A DNA stretch of 64,000 nucleotides. It comes from Asaia bogorensis. Its GTDB lineage: Bacteria > Pseudomonadota > Alphaproteobacteria > CACIAM-22H2. Below are positions 1 to 9,973 of the stretch, piece after piece. Position 1 is the stretch's first letter. Every line of letters begins with the position of its first letter. The stretch spans positions 1-64,000 of the forward strand of contig CAMDLT010000010.1 of NCBI GenBank assembly GCA_945901855.1. The letters run 5' to 3'. A program made the translations under genes and the position numbers. The notes beneath the pieces are model-generated. The model was not told the origin of the DNA. It worked only from the letters and a program-made list of their open reading frames with translations, and made no database searches.

Positions 1-1182
1 CTCAATCCGCCGTCGCTGGGCCAGCGCGGGTTCCAGCCGCCGGTGCAGTTCGTGCTCGGCGGCTCAGACTACGAAACCTTGCGCGGCTGGCGCGATCTGC
101 TGATGCAGCGCGCGGCCCAGGAGCCGCGTTTCCTCAACGTCGACTCGAACTACCGCGAGACCAAGCCCGAACTGCGCGTGCGCATCGACCGCGCGCGCGC
201 GGCCGACATCGGCGTGTCGGTCGAAACGATCGGCCGCACGCTCGAGACGATGTTCGGTGCACGCAACGTTTCGACCTACGTGGATCGCGGCGAGGAGTAC
301 AACGTGATCCTGCAAGCGCGCCTGGAAGACCGCGCCACGCCGCGCGATCTTGCCAGCGTCTTCGTGCGCTCGGGCACCACGCAGCAGCTGATCCCGCTCT
401 CGACGCTCGTCACGCTTGCCGAGGCGGCGGGTCCAGCCGAGCTCAACCGGCTCGACCGGCTGCGCTCGATCACCATCTCGGCCTCGCTCGCGCCCGGCTT
501 CACGCTGGGCGAAGCGCTGACCTTGATGGAAGGGTTCGCGCGCGAAGTGCTGCCGCCCGAAGTGCGCATCGGCTATCTCGGGCAGAGCCGCGAGTTCAAG
601 GAATCGGCCTCGTCGATCTACTTCACCTTCGGCCTGGCGCTGCTGGTGGTGTTCCTGGTGCTGGCGGCGCAGTTCGAAAGCTGGATCCATCCGCTGATCA
701 TCATGCTGGCGGTGCCGCTGGCGCTGACCGGGGGCTTGGGCGCGCTCTACTTCACGGGCATCTCGCTCAATGTCTACAGCCAGATCGGCATGATCTTGCT
801 GATCGGGCTGATGGCCAAGAACGGGATCCTGATCGTCGAGTTTGCCAACCAGCTGCGCGACGAAGGGGCCGACGTGCGCACGGCCGTGCTCGAAGCGTCG
901 GTTGCGCGCTTGCGGCCCATTTTGATGACCTCGATCGCCACCGTGTTCGGCGCCGTTCCGCTTGCCGACGCGCACGGCGCAGGCGCCGAGAGCCGCGAAG
1001 CGATCGGCTGGGTCATCATCGGGGGCGTTTCGTTCGCCACGGTGCTGACCAGCTTCGTGATCCCGTGCCTCTATCTGCTGCTGGCCCGGTTCACCAAACC
1101 CGTGGGCGCCATCGCCCAGCGCCTGGCCCAGCAGGAACGCTCGCACCAAGGCGCCCACCCCACGCCGCACGCGGCCGAATAG
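1..1182 (+). CDS. RND efflux transporter permease subunit (AcrB/MexB family), C-terminal part, 5' truncated by window
   Basis: Frame 1 is open from base 1; typical RND C-terminal half (GQSREFKESASSIYFTFGLALLVVFLVLAAQFESWIHPLIIMLAVPLALTGGLGAL, GLMAKNGILIVEFANQLRDEG). Confidence 0.93.
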   Translation, partial: LNPPSLGQRGFQPPVQFVLGGSDYETLRGWRDLLMQRAAQEPRFLNVDSNYRETKPELRVRIDRARAADIGVSVETIGRTLETMFGARNVSTYVDRGEEYNVILQARLEDRATPRDLASVFVRSGTTQQLIPLSTLVTLAEAAGPAELNRLDRLRSITISASLAPGFTLGEALTLMEGFAREVLPPEVRIGYLGQSREFKESASSIYFTFGLALLVVFLVLAAQFESWIHPLIIMLAVPLALTGGLGALYFTGISLNVYSQIGMILLIGLMAKNGILIVEFANQLRDEGADVRTAVLEASVARLRPILMTSIATVFGAVPLADAHGAGAESREAIGWVIIGGVSFATVLTSFVIPCLYLLLARFTKPVGAIAQRLAQQERSHQGAHPTPHAAE

Positions 1183-1215
1183 ATGGCTGTCGGCGATCTG
1201 ATGCCCGGCGATGCC

Positions 1216-2337
1216 ATGCGTGTCGATGTCGCGATCGTCGGTGCGGGCATCGTCGGCGCCTCGGTCGCGATGCGGTTGGCCGCCACGCATCGCGTGCTGC
1301 TGATCGAAGGCGAGGACCGGCCGGGCTACCACACGACCGGCCGCTCGGCCGCGCTGTTCGAGGAGGCGTACGGCCCAGCGATCGTACGCAAACTCACCCG
1401 CGCCAGCCGCGCCTTTCTTGAAACGCCGCCGCCGGGTTTTGCGGCATCGGCGCTGCTGCAGCCGCGCGGCTGCCTGTTCGTGGCCCCGGCCGGCCGGGAA
1501 GCGGCAGCGGACGAAGCGCTGGCCCAAGCCCTGCCCGGAACAGTGCGCGAAATTTCAAGCGCCGATGCCGTGCGCGCCTGCCCCGCGCTCGATCCGGGCT
1601 GGATCAAGCGCGTGATCGAAGAACCTGGCTCCATGGACATGGACGTGCACGCGATCCACCAGGGCTATCTGCGCAGCGCCAAGGCGGCGGGTGCCGTACT
1701 TGTGTGCGACGCGCGCGTGACGCAAATCGCGCAAGCGAACGGCATATGGCACATCGCGACAACCGCCGGGCGCTTCGCGTCTGTGCATCTGGTCAACGCG
1801 GCGGGCGCTTGGGCCGACGAAATCGCCGCACTGGCCGGGCTTTCGACGGTCGGTCTGGTGCCCAAGCGCCGCACGGCCTTCGTGTTCGACGCCCCCGAAC
1901 ACGCGGCCACGCTGGCGCGTTGGCCGATGGTCGTGGATATCGACGAATCCTTCTATTTCAAGCCCGAGGCGGGACAACTGCTCGCCTCGCCCGCCGACGA
2001 AACGCCCTCGCCGCCGTGCGACGCGCAGCCCGAAGACATCGACATCGCCGAGTGCGCGGCCCGCATCGAAGCGGCAAGCGCGCTGCGCATCGCGCGCGTC
2101 AAACGCAAATGGGCGGGCTTGCGCAGCTTCGTTGCCGACAAAGTGCCGGTGCTGGGTCCGGACAAGCATTGCGCCAATTTCCATTGGGCGGCAGCAGTCG
2201 GCGGCTACGGCATCATGACAAGCCCGGCCGTCGGCCGCATCGTGGCAGCGGGCGTATGCGGCCAAAACCTGCCCGACGACGTCCTTGCGGCGAACATCGC
2301 CTGGGCGGATATCGGCCCTGGCCGGTTCGCGGCTTAG
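1216..2337 (+). CDS. FAD-dependent oxidoreductase (DadA/glycine oxidase-like)
   Basis: N-terminal dinucleotide-binding motif VDVAIVGAGIVGASVAMRLA; C-terminal AVGGYGIMTSPAVGRIVA. Start chosen at the internal ATG giving MRVDVAIVGAG. Confidence 0.85.
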   Translation: MRVDVAIVGAGIVGASVAMRLAATHRVLLIEGEDRPGYHTTGRSAALFEEAYGPAIVRKLTRASRAFLETPPPGFAASALLQPRGCLFVAPAGREAAADEALAQALPGTVREISSADAVRACPALDPGWIKRVIEEPGSMDMDVHAIHQGYLRSAKAAGAVLVCDARVTQIAQANGIWHIATTAGRFASVHLVNAAGAWADEIAALAGLSTVGLVPKRRTAFVFDAPEHAATLARWPMVVDIDESFYFKPEAGQLLASPADETPSPPCDAQPEDIDIAECAARIEAASALRIARVKRKWAGLRSFVADKVPVLGPDKHCANFHWAAAVGGYGIMTSPAVGRIVAAGVCGQNLPDDVLAANIAWADIGPGRFAA

Positions 2338-2353
2338 GCTGGGGACGGCGGCG

Positions 2354-2707
2354 ATGGACCCCGGCGAACTTGCGGCCAATGCGCGCCGCGCCACGTCGCT
2401 GTTGAAGGCGCTGGCCAACGAAAAGCGTCTGCAGGTGCTGTGCCTGCTGCTGGCGGGGGAACGCTCGGTCGGCGATCTCGAAGCGCAGGTCGGCCTGTCG
2501 CAGAGCGCGTTGTCGCAGCATCTGGCGCGCCTGCGCGCCGACGGGCTGGTCGCCACGCGCCGCCAAGCCCAGACGATCCACTACCGGATGGCCAGCGACG
2601 AGGCCAAAGCGCTGATCGAAACGCTCTACGCGCTTTATTGCGGCCCGTCGCAGAATGCCGCGCAAACGGTCCGAAAGAATCGCAAGCGCGCACCGCTTGG
2701 CGTATAA
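2354..2707 (+). CDS. ArsR-family winged-helix transcriptional regulator
   Basis: LLKALANEKRLQVLCLLLAGERSVGDLEAQVGLSQSALSQHLARLRADGLVATRRQAQTIHYR is a typical ArsR wHTH. Confidence 0.85.
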   Translation: MDPGELAANARRATSLLKALANEKRLQVLCLLLAGERSVGDLEAQVGLSQSALSQHLARLRADGLVATRRQAQTIHYRMASDEAKALIETLYALYCGPSQNAAQTVRKNRKRAPLGV

Positions 2708-2747
2708 GTCGGCCTCGCGTTTCGACCCGTTTAGCGGATTCGTCCCC

Positions 2748-3362
2748 ATGCTGTTCTCGGTTTTGCGTTTTGTCGCGGCCTTGGCTGTGACGTCGATGGC
2801 CATCGTCCAGGCCCCCGCCTCTGCGCAGACGAATGTCGGCGACGTGCGGGCGCCGGGGCGTCTCAACGCGCATTTGTACCGCGAGATGCCGACGGCGGGT
2901 ACGTTCCGCGTGCGCCCTTACGACGACACGCGCGACAATCGCCGCCTGCAAACGCAAATCGAGCGCGCGGTCGAACGGCAGGGCCGCAAGGTTGACAACC
3001 GGGCGGGCGAACTGGCGCTCAATTTCGAGCTTGAGGTGCGCCAGATCGGCCGCGCCGGCCCGCCGACTGGCATCGGCAGTTTCACGGCCGATCGCGACGA
3101 TGCGCGGCTGCGCCTCAATCTCTATTCGAACACCGAAGACAGCCTGACCAATCCGCGCCGCGCGGAATTGGGCAGCTCGGGTTCGGTCCAGTACACGATG
3201 GTGATATCGCTCGACGACGCGCGCGGCAACCGCGTGTGGCAGGGCACGGCAACGCTGCTTGGCACGCCCGGCGACGAGCAAAGCGCTTATGGCGCCATGG
3301 CGCGCGCCCTGCTCGACGAGCTGGGCCAAACCGCGCGCCAAAAACCGTTCCGCGTCGAATAG
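2748..3362 (+). CDS. Secreted protein of unknown function
   Basis: Signal peptide MLFSVLRFVAALAVTSMAIVQAPASAQ; no recognised family. Confidence 0.6.
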   Translation: MLFSVLRFVAALAVTSMAIVQAPASAQTNVGDVRAPGRLNAHLYREMPTAGTFRVRPYDDTRDNRRLQTQIERAVERQGRKVDNRAGELALNFELEVRQIGRAGPPTGIGSFTADRDDARLRLNLYSNTEDSLTNPRRAELGSSGSVQYTMVISLDDARGNRVWQGTATLLGTPGDEQSAYGAMARALLDELGQTARQKPFRVE

Positions 3363-3798
3363 CGGTCTATGTTTGGCAGTTCTGTCGATATAGACTTCGA
3401 TCTTGAATAGATCGTGCTCGCACCGGCTTACCGGCCGGTCGCCAACGCGATACCGCTTTTGAGAAATTTTTAAGTCAGGCGACGTAGAGGGATACCCCTG
3501 CGCCCAATGACTCACAAATTACGAAAATTAACCGTCAAAAAAGTCATCGGCCGCCCACGCAGACGGCAAGAATTCGATAAAATACAAAGTATATCAGTAA
3601 TTTGACCATTCGCAGGGTGCGCCGATCATAGGACTTGCCGTCGCTGATTTCATCAAGTCGGCTTCGCAACGCAAGGCGTCGAGCGCACGTGACGCGCGCG
3701 ACGATGCGTATTTCCTGCACAATTTTTAGTGCGCTAAGGGATTGTTAAGGAAGCTCGCTCATTAATTGCGATGTCCTCGCAGCAAGGTGGAGAAAGCA

Positions 3799-5511
3799 AT
3801 GGGCCTCCTCGTCAATATCTCGATCCGCGGCAAACTTGCCTTCATGATTTTTTTGGCGGCGGTCGGGATCGGCGTCGTGGCGTGGCAGAGTTTTGCGATC
3901 GCAACGGATCTTGCGCAAAGCCTCGCCCGCGTCGGCACGACGACAGCCGGAACGCGGCTGTTCATGACGGGCGACATGATGCACGACGCGCTCGCTGCCA
4001 ACGTCCAAGGCGCGCTGCGCCTGGGGCAATCGGCGGGTGCCGACGCCAAAAAGAACGCGATGGAAGCGACCGAGGCCAACGCGACGCGCTTTCTCGAATC
4101 CATGCGCGATGTGCAAGCGCTCGACCTTTCGCCCGATCTGCTCGCGGAAGTTCGCGCCGTCAGACCCACGCTTGAGCGCTACATCGCAATGGCCAAGGAT
4201 TTGGTCGCCGCCGCCTTTGCCGATCCCCAGCGCGCCGAACGCGACGAGGCTGCTTTCGATGCGGCCTTCGAAGAACTGGCCGACGCCCTTGAGGAGATCA
4301 GCGGACAGTTCGTCGCGTTCGCCGAAAGCGAGCGCGCGGCGGGCGAGCTGCGGGCGGCGCAGTTTCCGCAAATGCTCGCCCTCAGCGCGGGTTTCGCGCT
4401 TGCGCTGCTGGTCCTGGGCGCGGTCGCAATCCACAACGTGCTGGCAACGCCCATTTTGCGGCTCAACGAGGGCATGAAGCGTCTGGCGCAGGACGAGATC
4501 GATATCGAACTGCCCGCCACCGGACGGCGCGACGAAATCGGCGACATGGCCCGCGCCGTCCTGATTTTCCAGACCAGCGCCAAGGAAAACCGACGCCTGA
4601 AAGACGCGCAAGCCGCCCTCGAACGCGACGTTCGGGTCTCGCGCAAAAGGGCGCTCCTGGAAATGGCGGACGTCATCGAGCGCGAAACGCATCGCGCGGC
4701 CGATGCGGTCGCCGCGACGACCGGCAAAGCCGACGGCACGGCAAGCGACCTGTCGCAGCGCGCCAGCGGCGTCTCGAACGACAGCCTCAGCGTCGTTGCA
4801 TCGTCCGAACTCGCCCTTGCCAACGTCCAGTCGGTCGGCACCACGGCGCAGGGAATGTCGGAGTCCATTCGCAACATCGCATCCGAAGTGGCGCGCGCCG
4901 CGGACATCACCAGAAGCGCGGTGGACAGCGGCGACAAGGCCCAGGACACGATCCGCACCTTGTCGGAATCGGTTTCGAAAATTTCCGAAGTCGCCAAGCT
5001 GATCGGCTCGATCGCGGGGCAGACCAATCTGCTCGCCCTCAACGCCACGATCGAGGCGGCGCGCGCGGGCGATGCCGGCAAAGGTTTTGCCGTCGTGGCC
5101 TCGGAGGTCAAGAACCTTGCCAACCAGACCGGCCGCTCGACCGAAGACATCGACCGCCAGATCGGGGAGATCAACACCGCGACCCAAGCGGCCGTGGCGG
5201 CGGTGGCCGAAATCGGCGACCGCATTCGCGACGTTGCCGAGGTTGCGGGCGCGATCGCGCTGGCCATCGAATCACAAAACGCGTCGACCCTGGAAATCTC
5301 GCGCAATGTCGGCCAGACGATCGATGCGGTGCGCGATGTTTCGGCCAAGATTGGCGGCATCAGCCGCGCGGCCGACGCGGTCGGCGAGGGCGTTGCCGAC
5401 ATTCGCGCCACCATCCAGACCGCCAGCCGGTGCGTTGCGGATCTGCGCGAAAATTTGACCACCGTGGTCCGCAGCGCGGCCGAGGACGCCGATCGGCGAA
5501 TTTCCGCCTGA
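3799..5511 (+). CDS. Methyl-accepting chemotaxis protein (TM, HAMP, MCP signalling domain)
   Basis: N-terminal TM, second TM near residue 200, HAMP (NVLATPILRLNEGMKRLAQDEIDIELP), MCP hairpin (IAGQTNLLALNATIEAARAGDAGKGFAVVASEVKNLANQT). Purine-rich RBS upstream. Confidence 0.93.
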   Translation: MGLLVNISIRGKLAFMIFLAAVGIGVVAWQSFAIATDLAQSLARVGTTTAGTRLFMTGDMMHDALAANVQGALRLGQSAGADAKKNAMEATEANATRFLESMRDVQALDLSPDLLAEVRAVRPTLERYIAMAKDLVAAAFADPQRAERDEAAFDAAFEELADALEEISGQFVAFAESERAAGELRAAQFPQMLALSAGFALALLVLGAVAIHNVLATPILRLNEGMKRLAQDEIDIELPATGRRDEIGDMARAVLIFQTSAKENRRLKDAQAALERDVRVSRKRALLEMADVIERETHRAADAVAATTGKADGTASDLSQRASGVSNDSLSVVASSELALANVQSVGTTAQGMSESIRNIASEVARAADITRSAVDSGDKAQDTIRTLSESVSKISEVAKLIGSIAGQTNLLALNATIEAARAGDAGKGFAVVASEVKNLANQTGRSTEDIDRQIGEINTATQAAVAAVAEIGDRIRDVAEVAGAIALAIESQNASTLEISRNVGQTIDAVRDVSAKIGGISRAADAVGEGVADIRATIQTASRCVADLRENLTTVVRSAAEDADRRISA

Positions 5512-5670
5512 AGATCGGCCCTAAGAATATGTAACCCTGCTGCTTGGCGGTTGTTTAATGCGCACAACAACGCCGCGCTTTCGCCATCGCTTTGTTCGGC
5601 GAGCGGCAAGCGGCGTCCGGACGCAGCCGCCGTTCGTGCGCGCCTGCGACCGGACGACAGATCCCGAAAT

Positions 5671-6030
5671 CTATGTTTTTTGCTGAAACTTCGCCCAGGC
5701 AAAAAAGATGCTGTATTGCACCGCCGACGGCGTTCGTTCGATTTCGCGGACGCTCGCCCCATCCGGCAGCAGCACGGACGCATTCGGATGCAGGATCACA
5801 TGCAACTCGCCAATATTGTGGAGCTTCGCGTCCGAAATCAGGCGTTGCAAATTTTCTTCCTGCGCTGCAACGTCGGGTTTGTCCGTCGCGGTATAGTGAC
5901 GCCACGCCTCTTTTGCCAGCCACGCGAAACCGCCCGTTGCAGCGATAAGCGCAAAGTCGCTCTTGGCCACCCGAATATCGAACTTGTCCGGCAGTTTTGT
6001 GAGGTCTATCGCGGTCGGGGCCAAAGACAT
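5671..6030 (-). CDS. Small protein of unknown function (about 119 aa)
   Basis: MSLAPTAIDLTKLPDKFDIRVAKSDFALIAATGG...; AGGAG-type RBS just upstream of the ATG on the minus strand. Confidence 0.55.
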   Translation of the reverse strand: MSLAPTAIDLTKLPDKFDIRVAKSDFALIAATGGFAWLAKEAWRHYTATDKPDVAAQEENLQRLISDAKLHNIGELHVILHPNASVLLPDGASVREIERTPSAVQYSIFFAWAKFQQKT

Positions 6031-6814
6031 GGCTTCTCCTGTTGATGCAACTTTCGAAATGACAAAGCGCTTTGTGAGCATAGTGCCAGAACGGCAGCCT
6101 TCAAGCCGGCAGGGTTTGATCGAAAACCGCAGACAGCGCCATCGCTTTGGACCCATCCGCGCCGGTGACGGGCAAACGCCCGAGCCTTCGACGGCACACG
6201 CACATGGTCCGAACCGACATCCCTCGGATAGCCGGAAGAACTCAATAAACGTTAGCATTCGACCGACTTGTCGGGAAGCCACGTCTTTCATGCGGAGAAT
6301 CCGATGTTGCGTCGCCTGGGATTTGGGGTCGTTCCATCCGCTTTCGCGCGCGACTTGGATCTGTCCCCGAACGCATCGAGTTTCAGCACGCCAAGCGGCT
6401 GCACGGCGGGCGATCGCCAAGGAACTTTTCGCGCTGCGAAAGGCCGGCGGCAAATGCCAGAATTTGTGCTTGGTCCACGCAACCCTCGACGCATTCGATC
6501 CGACGTGCGCCGATCGGCCGGCAAGGTTTCGGGCCAAAGATAAAGTAATAAATCTGATATCGGTATAAAAACTTATACATTGCAAATACCAGAACAAAAT
6601 ATTCCACTGCCGCCATCGTCTCTCGCGGGCGGGCGCTGTTTGACAAGTGAAGAGGATTTTGGGCCAAGGACGCCGTTTGCGCGTCACCCGCTGATCGTCG
6701 GCGTGGTTACATGTCAGCAATATCAAGGCGATAAATAGGTAACCGTCGCCTCTGGTCGCCTGCCGTTGCCTAATTCGCCTTGCTTGCAGCCCGGCGTTGC
6801 GTTAACCCCGAACC

Positions 6815-7618
6815 ATGCTCCAGCAAGCTCAAATCGATCGCGTCGCAAGCTTGATCGCCGAGATTGCCGCGACGGCCATCGTGCCGCGCTTCCAGGCTTT
6901 GGCGGCGCACGAAATTGCACTCAAAGGGCCCGGCGACTACGTGACCGCCGCCGATCTGGAGGCCGAGGCGTTGCTGGCCCCGGCCTTGGCCGCGATCGTG
7001 CCCGGCAGCGTCGTGGTCGGCGAGGAAGCCGTCGCCAAGGATCCGACCGTGCTCGAACGGCTTGGCCAAAATGCGCCGGTGTGGATCGTCGATCCGCTCG
7101 ACGGGACCGGGAATTTTGCGCAAGGCCGCCGCCCGTTCTGTTCGATCGTGGCGTTGGCGGTGGCAGGAAAACCCGTCGCAGGCTGGATTTTGGAACCGCT
7201 GACTGGCGATCTTTTGGTTGCAGGATTGGGTTTGGGCGCGCGCTTCAACGGTGTACCCGCCGTTCTTTCGGGCGGACGCGCCGGGGCCGTCTACGGCAAC
7301 AAACTGCGCAAGCGCGCCTCGTCCAGCGGCGCGTTCGAGGGCTTCGTCGACGATCGCTGCGCGGGCTCGGTCTATCTCGATCTGGCGCGCGGGCGCATCG
7401 GCTTCGGGGCCTTCACCCGCACGCTGCCCTGGGACCATGCGGCGGGCACGCTGGCGGTGGCCGAAATGGGCGGAACGAGCGCGTTTCTCGACGACCGCAC
7501 CGCCTACGACGTTCGCCGCCACACGGGGCCGCTGCTGCACGCCGCCTCCAAAGCCGAATGGGACGCGATCGGCGCCGTGCTGCTGGATCAGTCGAGCAGC
7601 ACCAGCAAGGCGCCGTAA
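6815..7618 (+). CDS. Inositol monophosphatase-family phosphatase
   Basis: GPGDYVTAADLEAE, VVGEEA, WIVDPLDGTGNF and WDHAAGTLAVAEMGG motifs of the IMPase family. Confidence 0.9.
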   Translation: MLQQAQIDRVASLIAEIAATAIVPRFQALAAHEIALKGPGDYVTAADLEAEALLAPALAAIVPGSVVVGEEAVAKDPTVLERLGQNAPVWIVDPLDGTGNFAQGRRPFCSIVALAVAGKPVAGWILEPLTGDLLVAGLGLGARFNGVPAVLSGGRAGAVYGNKLRKRASSSGAFEGFVDDRCAGSVYLDLARGRIGFGAFTRTLPWDHAAGTLAVAEMGGTSAFLDDRTAYDVRRHTGPLLHAASKAEWDAIGAVLLDQSSSTSKAP

Positions 7619-8991
7619 AGCGCGAGGCACGCCGCCGCCCAGGGCAGATTCCAGACCCGGAACACGGTGGGGTTGCGGCCCAGGATGCGCGCCAGAATCA
7701 TCGAGCCGCCCGAATAGGCCGACAACGTCGCCGACAGCGACCAGCCGACCTGGATCGCCAGCACAAGCCCGAGCGCATCCAACGGCGACGCCTGCATGCC
7801 CAGCACCGCCGCCCCCGCGACGGCGCTCGTGACCAGCGCCACAATGCCGAGCTGCGAACCCACGATGATAAAAATCACGACCGCCAGCGCCAGCACGGGG
7901 CCCGGCAACGCGGCCGCATCGAGCAGCGCCGAGACGCCCAAGCCCTTCAGCAGAAAGGTCAGCGTCACGCCAAGCGAACTCGCCGAACCGAGCACGATCT
8001 GCTCGCCGCGCGCATCGGGCACATAGCGGCGCACGTGGCGGCGCAAGCGCCGGACCAGCGCGGGCAGCGCGACACGCGGCCAGCGCCGCGCGTATTGGAC
8101 CGCGAGCCAGCCGATCGCAAAGACGCAGGCGATCCACGCGATCGCCTCGACCATGCCGATGCCCGCCACGGCTTTGGCAGCAAGCACGCTCGCAACGAGC
8201 CCCACAACGATGCCGAGCATCGGCAGGGCTGCCGTTGCGGGCGGAACCGGACCCAAGCGCGGCGGGGCGTGGCGTTTGGACGGCGGCCAGCGCAGCCGAT
8301 CGACGATCCACGCGACGGCCAAAAACAGCGCTGCCAGCGCCATCGCGGGCGGCCCCATCTGGAACCACGTCACGCCCGGCACCATCGCCAGCGTGAAGGC
8401 CACCGAGATCGCCATCGGGGACCACACCAGCATCGCGAAGAAACCTTGCAACAGCGCGACGTTCATCCGTTCCTCGCGGATCGCCACGATCGCCGCATCG
8501 CCGCCCGCTGCCGCCAGCGTGTTCGCCCGGTTGATCAGCGTACCGAGCAGCGTCACCGCCCCCATGTTGAGGGCGATGCCAAAACCATGGCCGCCCAACG
8601 CTATCGCCATGAAGCGGCGGCTTGGCGACTGCATAATCAGCCATTGTCCGCAGCGGCGCACCGCACGCGACGTGCGGGCGGCATCGCGCAGCAGGCCAAG
8701 CGCCGTCATCAGCGCCACAAACGTGGTGCCGCGGTCGAGGGCGGTTCCCAGCGTCGAAGGCCAGTCCGCATCGAGCCAAACGACGCCGACGGCGCCCACC
8801 AGTGCTGCTGCCAAAAACAGCCGCTCGGTTGTGCGCATTCGGGGCCACACGGCGGCGAGCCACACGACCAGCAACGCAAGGGCGAGCCCCCGCAGCGGCG
8901 CGAATCCGACCGCGCACTGGGCGAGGGTCGCAAGCGTCAGGGCAACGGGCAGCCAGACGGCTAAACCGTCGCGGAAATTGGAAAAGCGCAC
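7588..8991 (-). CDS. Multi-pass integral membrane protein, probable transporter
   Basis: 467 aa with many hydrophobic segments; good codon periodicity; specific family not recognised. Confidence 0.7.
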   Translation of the reverse strand: MRFSNFRDGLAVWLPVALTLATLAQCAVGFAPLRGLALALLVVWLAAVWPRMRTTERLFLAAALVGAVGVVWLDADWPSTLGTALDRGTTFVALMTALGLLRDAARTSRAVRRCGQWLIMQSPSRRFMAIALGGHGFGIALNMGAVTLLGTLINRANTLAAAGGDAAIVAIREERMNVALLQGFFAMLVWSPMAISVAFTLAMVPGVTWFQMGPPAMALAALFLAVAWIVDRLRWPPSKRHAPPRLGPVPPATAALPMLGIVVGLVASVLAAKAVAGIGMVEAIAWIACVFAIGWLAVQYARRWPRVALPALVRRLRRHVRRYVPDARGEQIVLGSASSLGVTLTFLLKGLGVSALLDAAALPGPVLALAVVIFIIVGSQLGIVALVTSAVAGAAVLGMQASPLDALGLVLAIQVGWSLSATLSAYSGGSMILARILGRNPTVFRVWNLPWAAACLALYGALLVLLD

Positions 8992-9062
8992 GGCGGCAAG
9001 TGTGGCTCGCGCGCAGCGACGCTGGCAAGTGCCGCTCCGTTCGGCCTATAGTCCCGCCGATC

Positions 9063-9959
9063 ATGGCCCAAAGCACTGCCTATCTCGCCGCCGAAGGATT
9101 TGTCGAACCGCTGCGCGAGGAGTTGGGCGAGATTTCGGCCGAATACGGACGTCTGCTGGTGGCGCCCGGCGCACCGCGAGCCGCCGCGTGGGCGCAAAAC
9201 ATCTGGCTCGACACCCGCGAAATCGCGGTCCCGTCGATCGGCCAAGCCGCCAAGGCGCTGCGCGCGATCCAGCGCAGCTGGGCGCTCTATCCGCATCTGC
9301 ACCATCGCCGCGCGGCGCTGATCGCGGGCGAACTGCCCAAAGTATCGGCCAAGCCCCTGGTGTTCGGCGCGCCCGCCCCGACATCGCCGCTGGGCTCGTG
9401 GACGCTGCTCGCCCCCGACCGCATGCTGATAAGCCCAGCCTGTTCGAGCGCCTTTCCGAACGGCGAATGCGCCTTCGTCGAAGACCGCGAAGGCCCGCCG
9501 AGCCGGGCCTATCTGAAACTTTGGGAGGCGCTGACGCTCGCAGGCGAACTGCCGAAACCGGGCGAGCGCTGCGTCGATCTGGGCGCGTCGCCGGGCGGCT
9601 GGAGCTGGGTGCTCGCCAAACTCGGCGCGCATGTTTTGGCGATCGACAAAGCGCCGCTCGATCAAAGGATCGCGGCGATGCCGGGGGTCGAATGGCGCCA
9701 AGCCAGTGCCTTCGGCTTGGATCCGGCCGAAATCGGGCCGGTCGACTGGCTGTTCAGCGACGTCATTTGCTATCCGGCCCGCCTGCTCGAACTGGTGCAG
9801 CGCTGGCAAGCGCTGGGGCTCGCCAAACGCATCGTCTGCACCCTCAAATTCCAGGGCCCGACCGACCACGAAACCGCCCGGCGTTTTGCCGCCATTCCGG
9901 GCAGCCGTCTGCGCCACCTGCACCACAACAAACACGAGTTGTGCTGGATGTCGTTCTAG
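9063..9959 (+). CDS. RlmM/FtsJ-like SAM-dependent RNA methyltransferase
   Basis: RCVDLGASPGGWSWVLAKLGAHVLAIDKAPL plus the RlmM-like N-terminal arrangement and C-terminal LKFQGPTDHETARRF. Confidence 0.75.
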   Translation: MAQSTAYLAAEGFVEPLREELGEISAEYGRLLVAPGAPRAAAWAQNIWLDTREIAVPSIGQAAKALRAIQRSWALYPHLHHRRAALIAGELPKVSAKPLVFGAPAPTSPLGSWTLLAPDRMLISPACSSAFPNGECAFVEDREGPPSRAYLKLWEALTLAGELPKPGERCVDLGASPGGWSWVLAKLGAHVLAIDKAPLDQRIAAMPGVEWRQASAFGLDPAEIGPVDWLFSDVICYPARLLELVQRWQALGLAKRIVCTLKFQGPTDHETARRFAAIPGSRLRHLHHNKHELCWMSF

Positions 9960-9973
9960 TCTTTGCGCCCGGC

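Noticed and set aside
6766-9076. Large plus (6766-8964) and minus (6770-9076) ORFs over 730 aa
   Set aside because: Overlap the well-supported IMPase (+) and membrane protein (-) genes; low-complexity Arg-rich translations.
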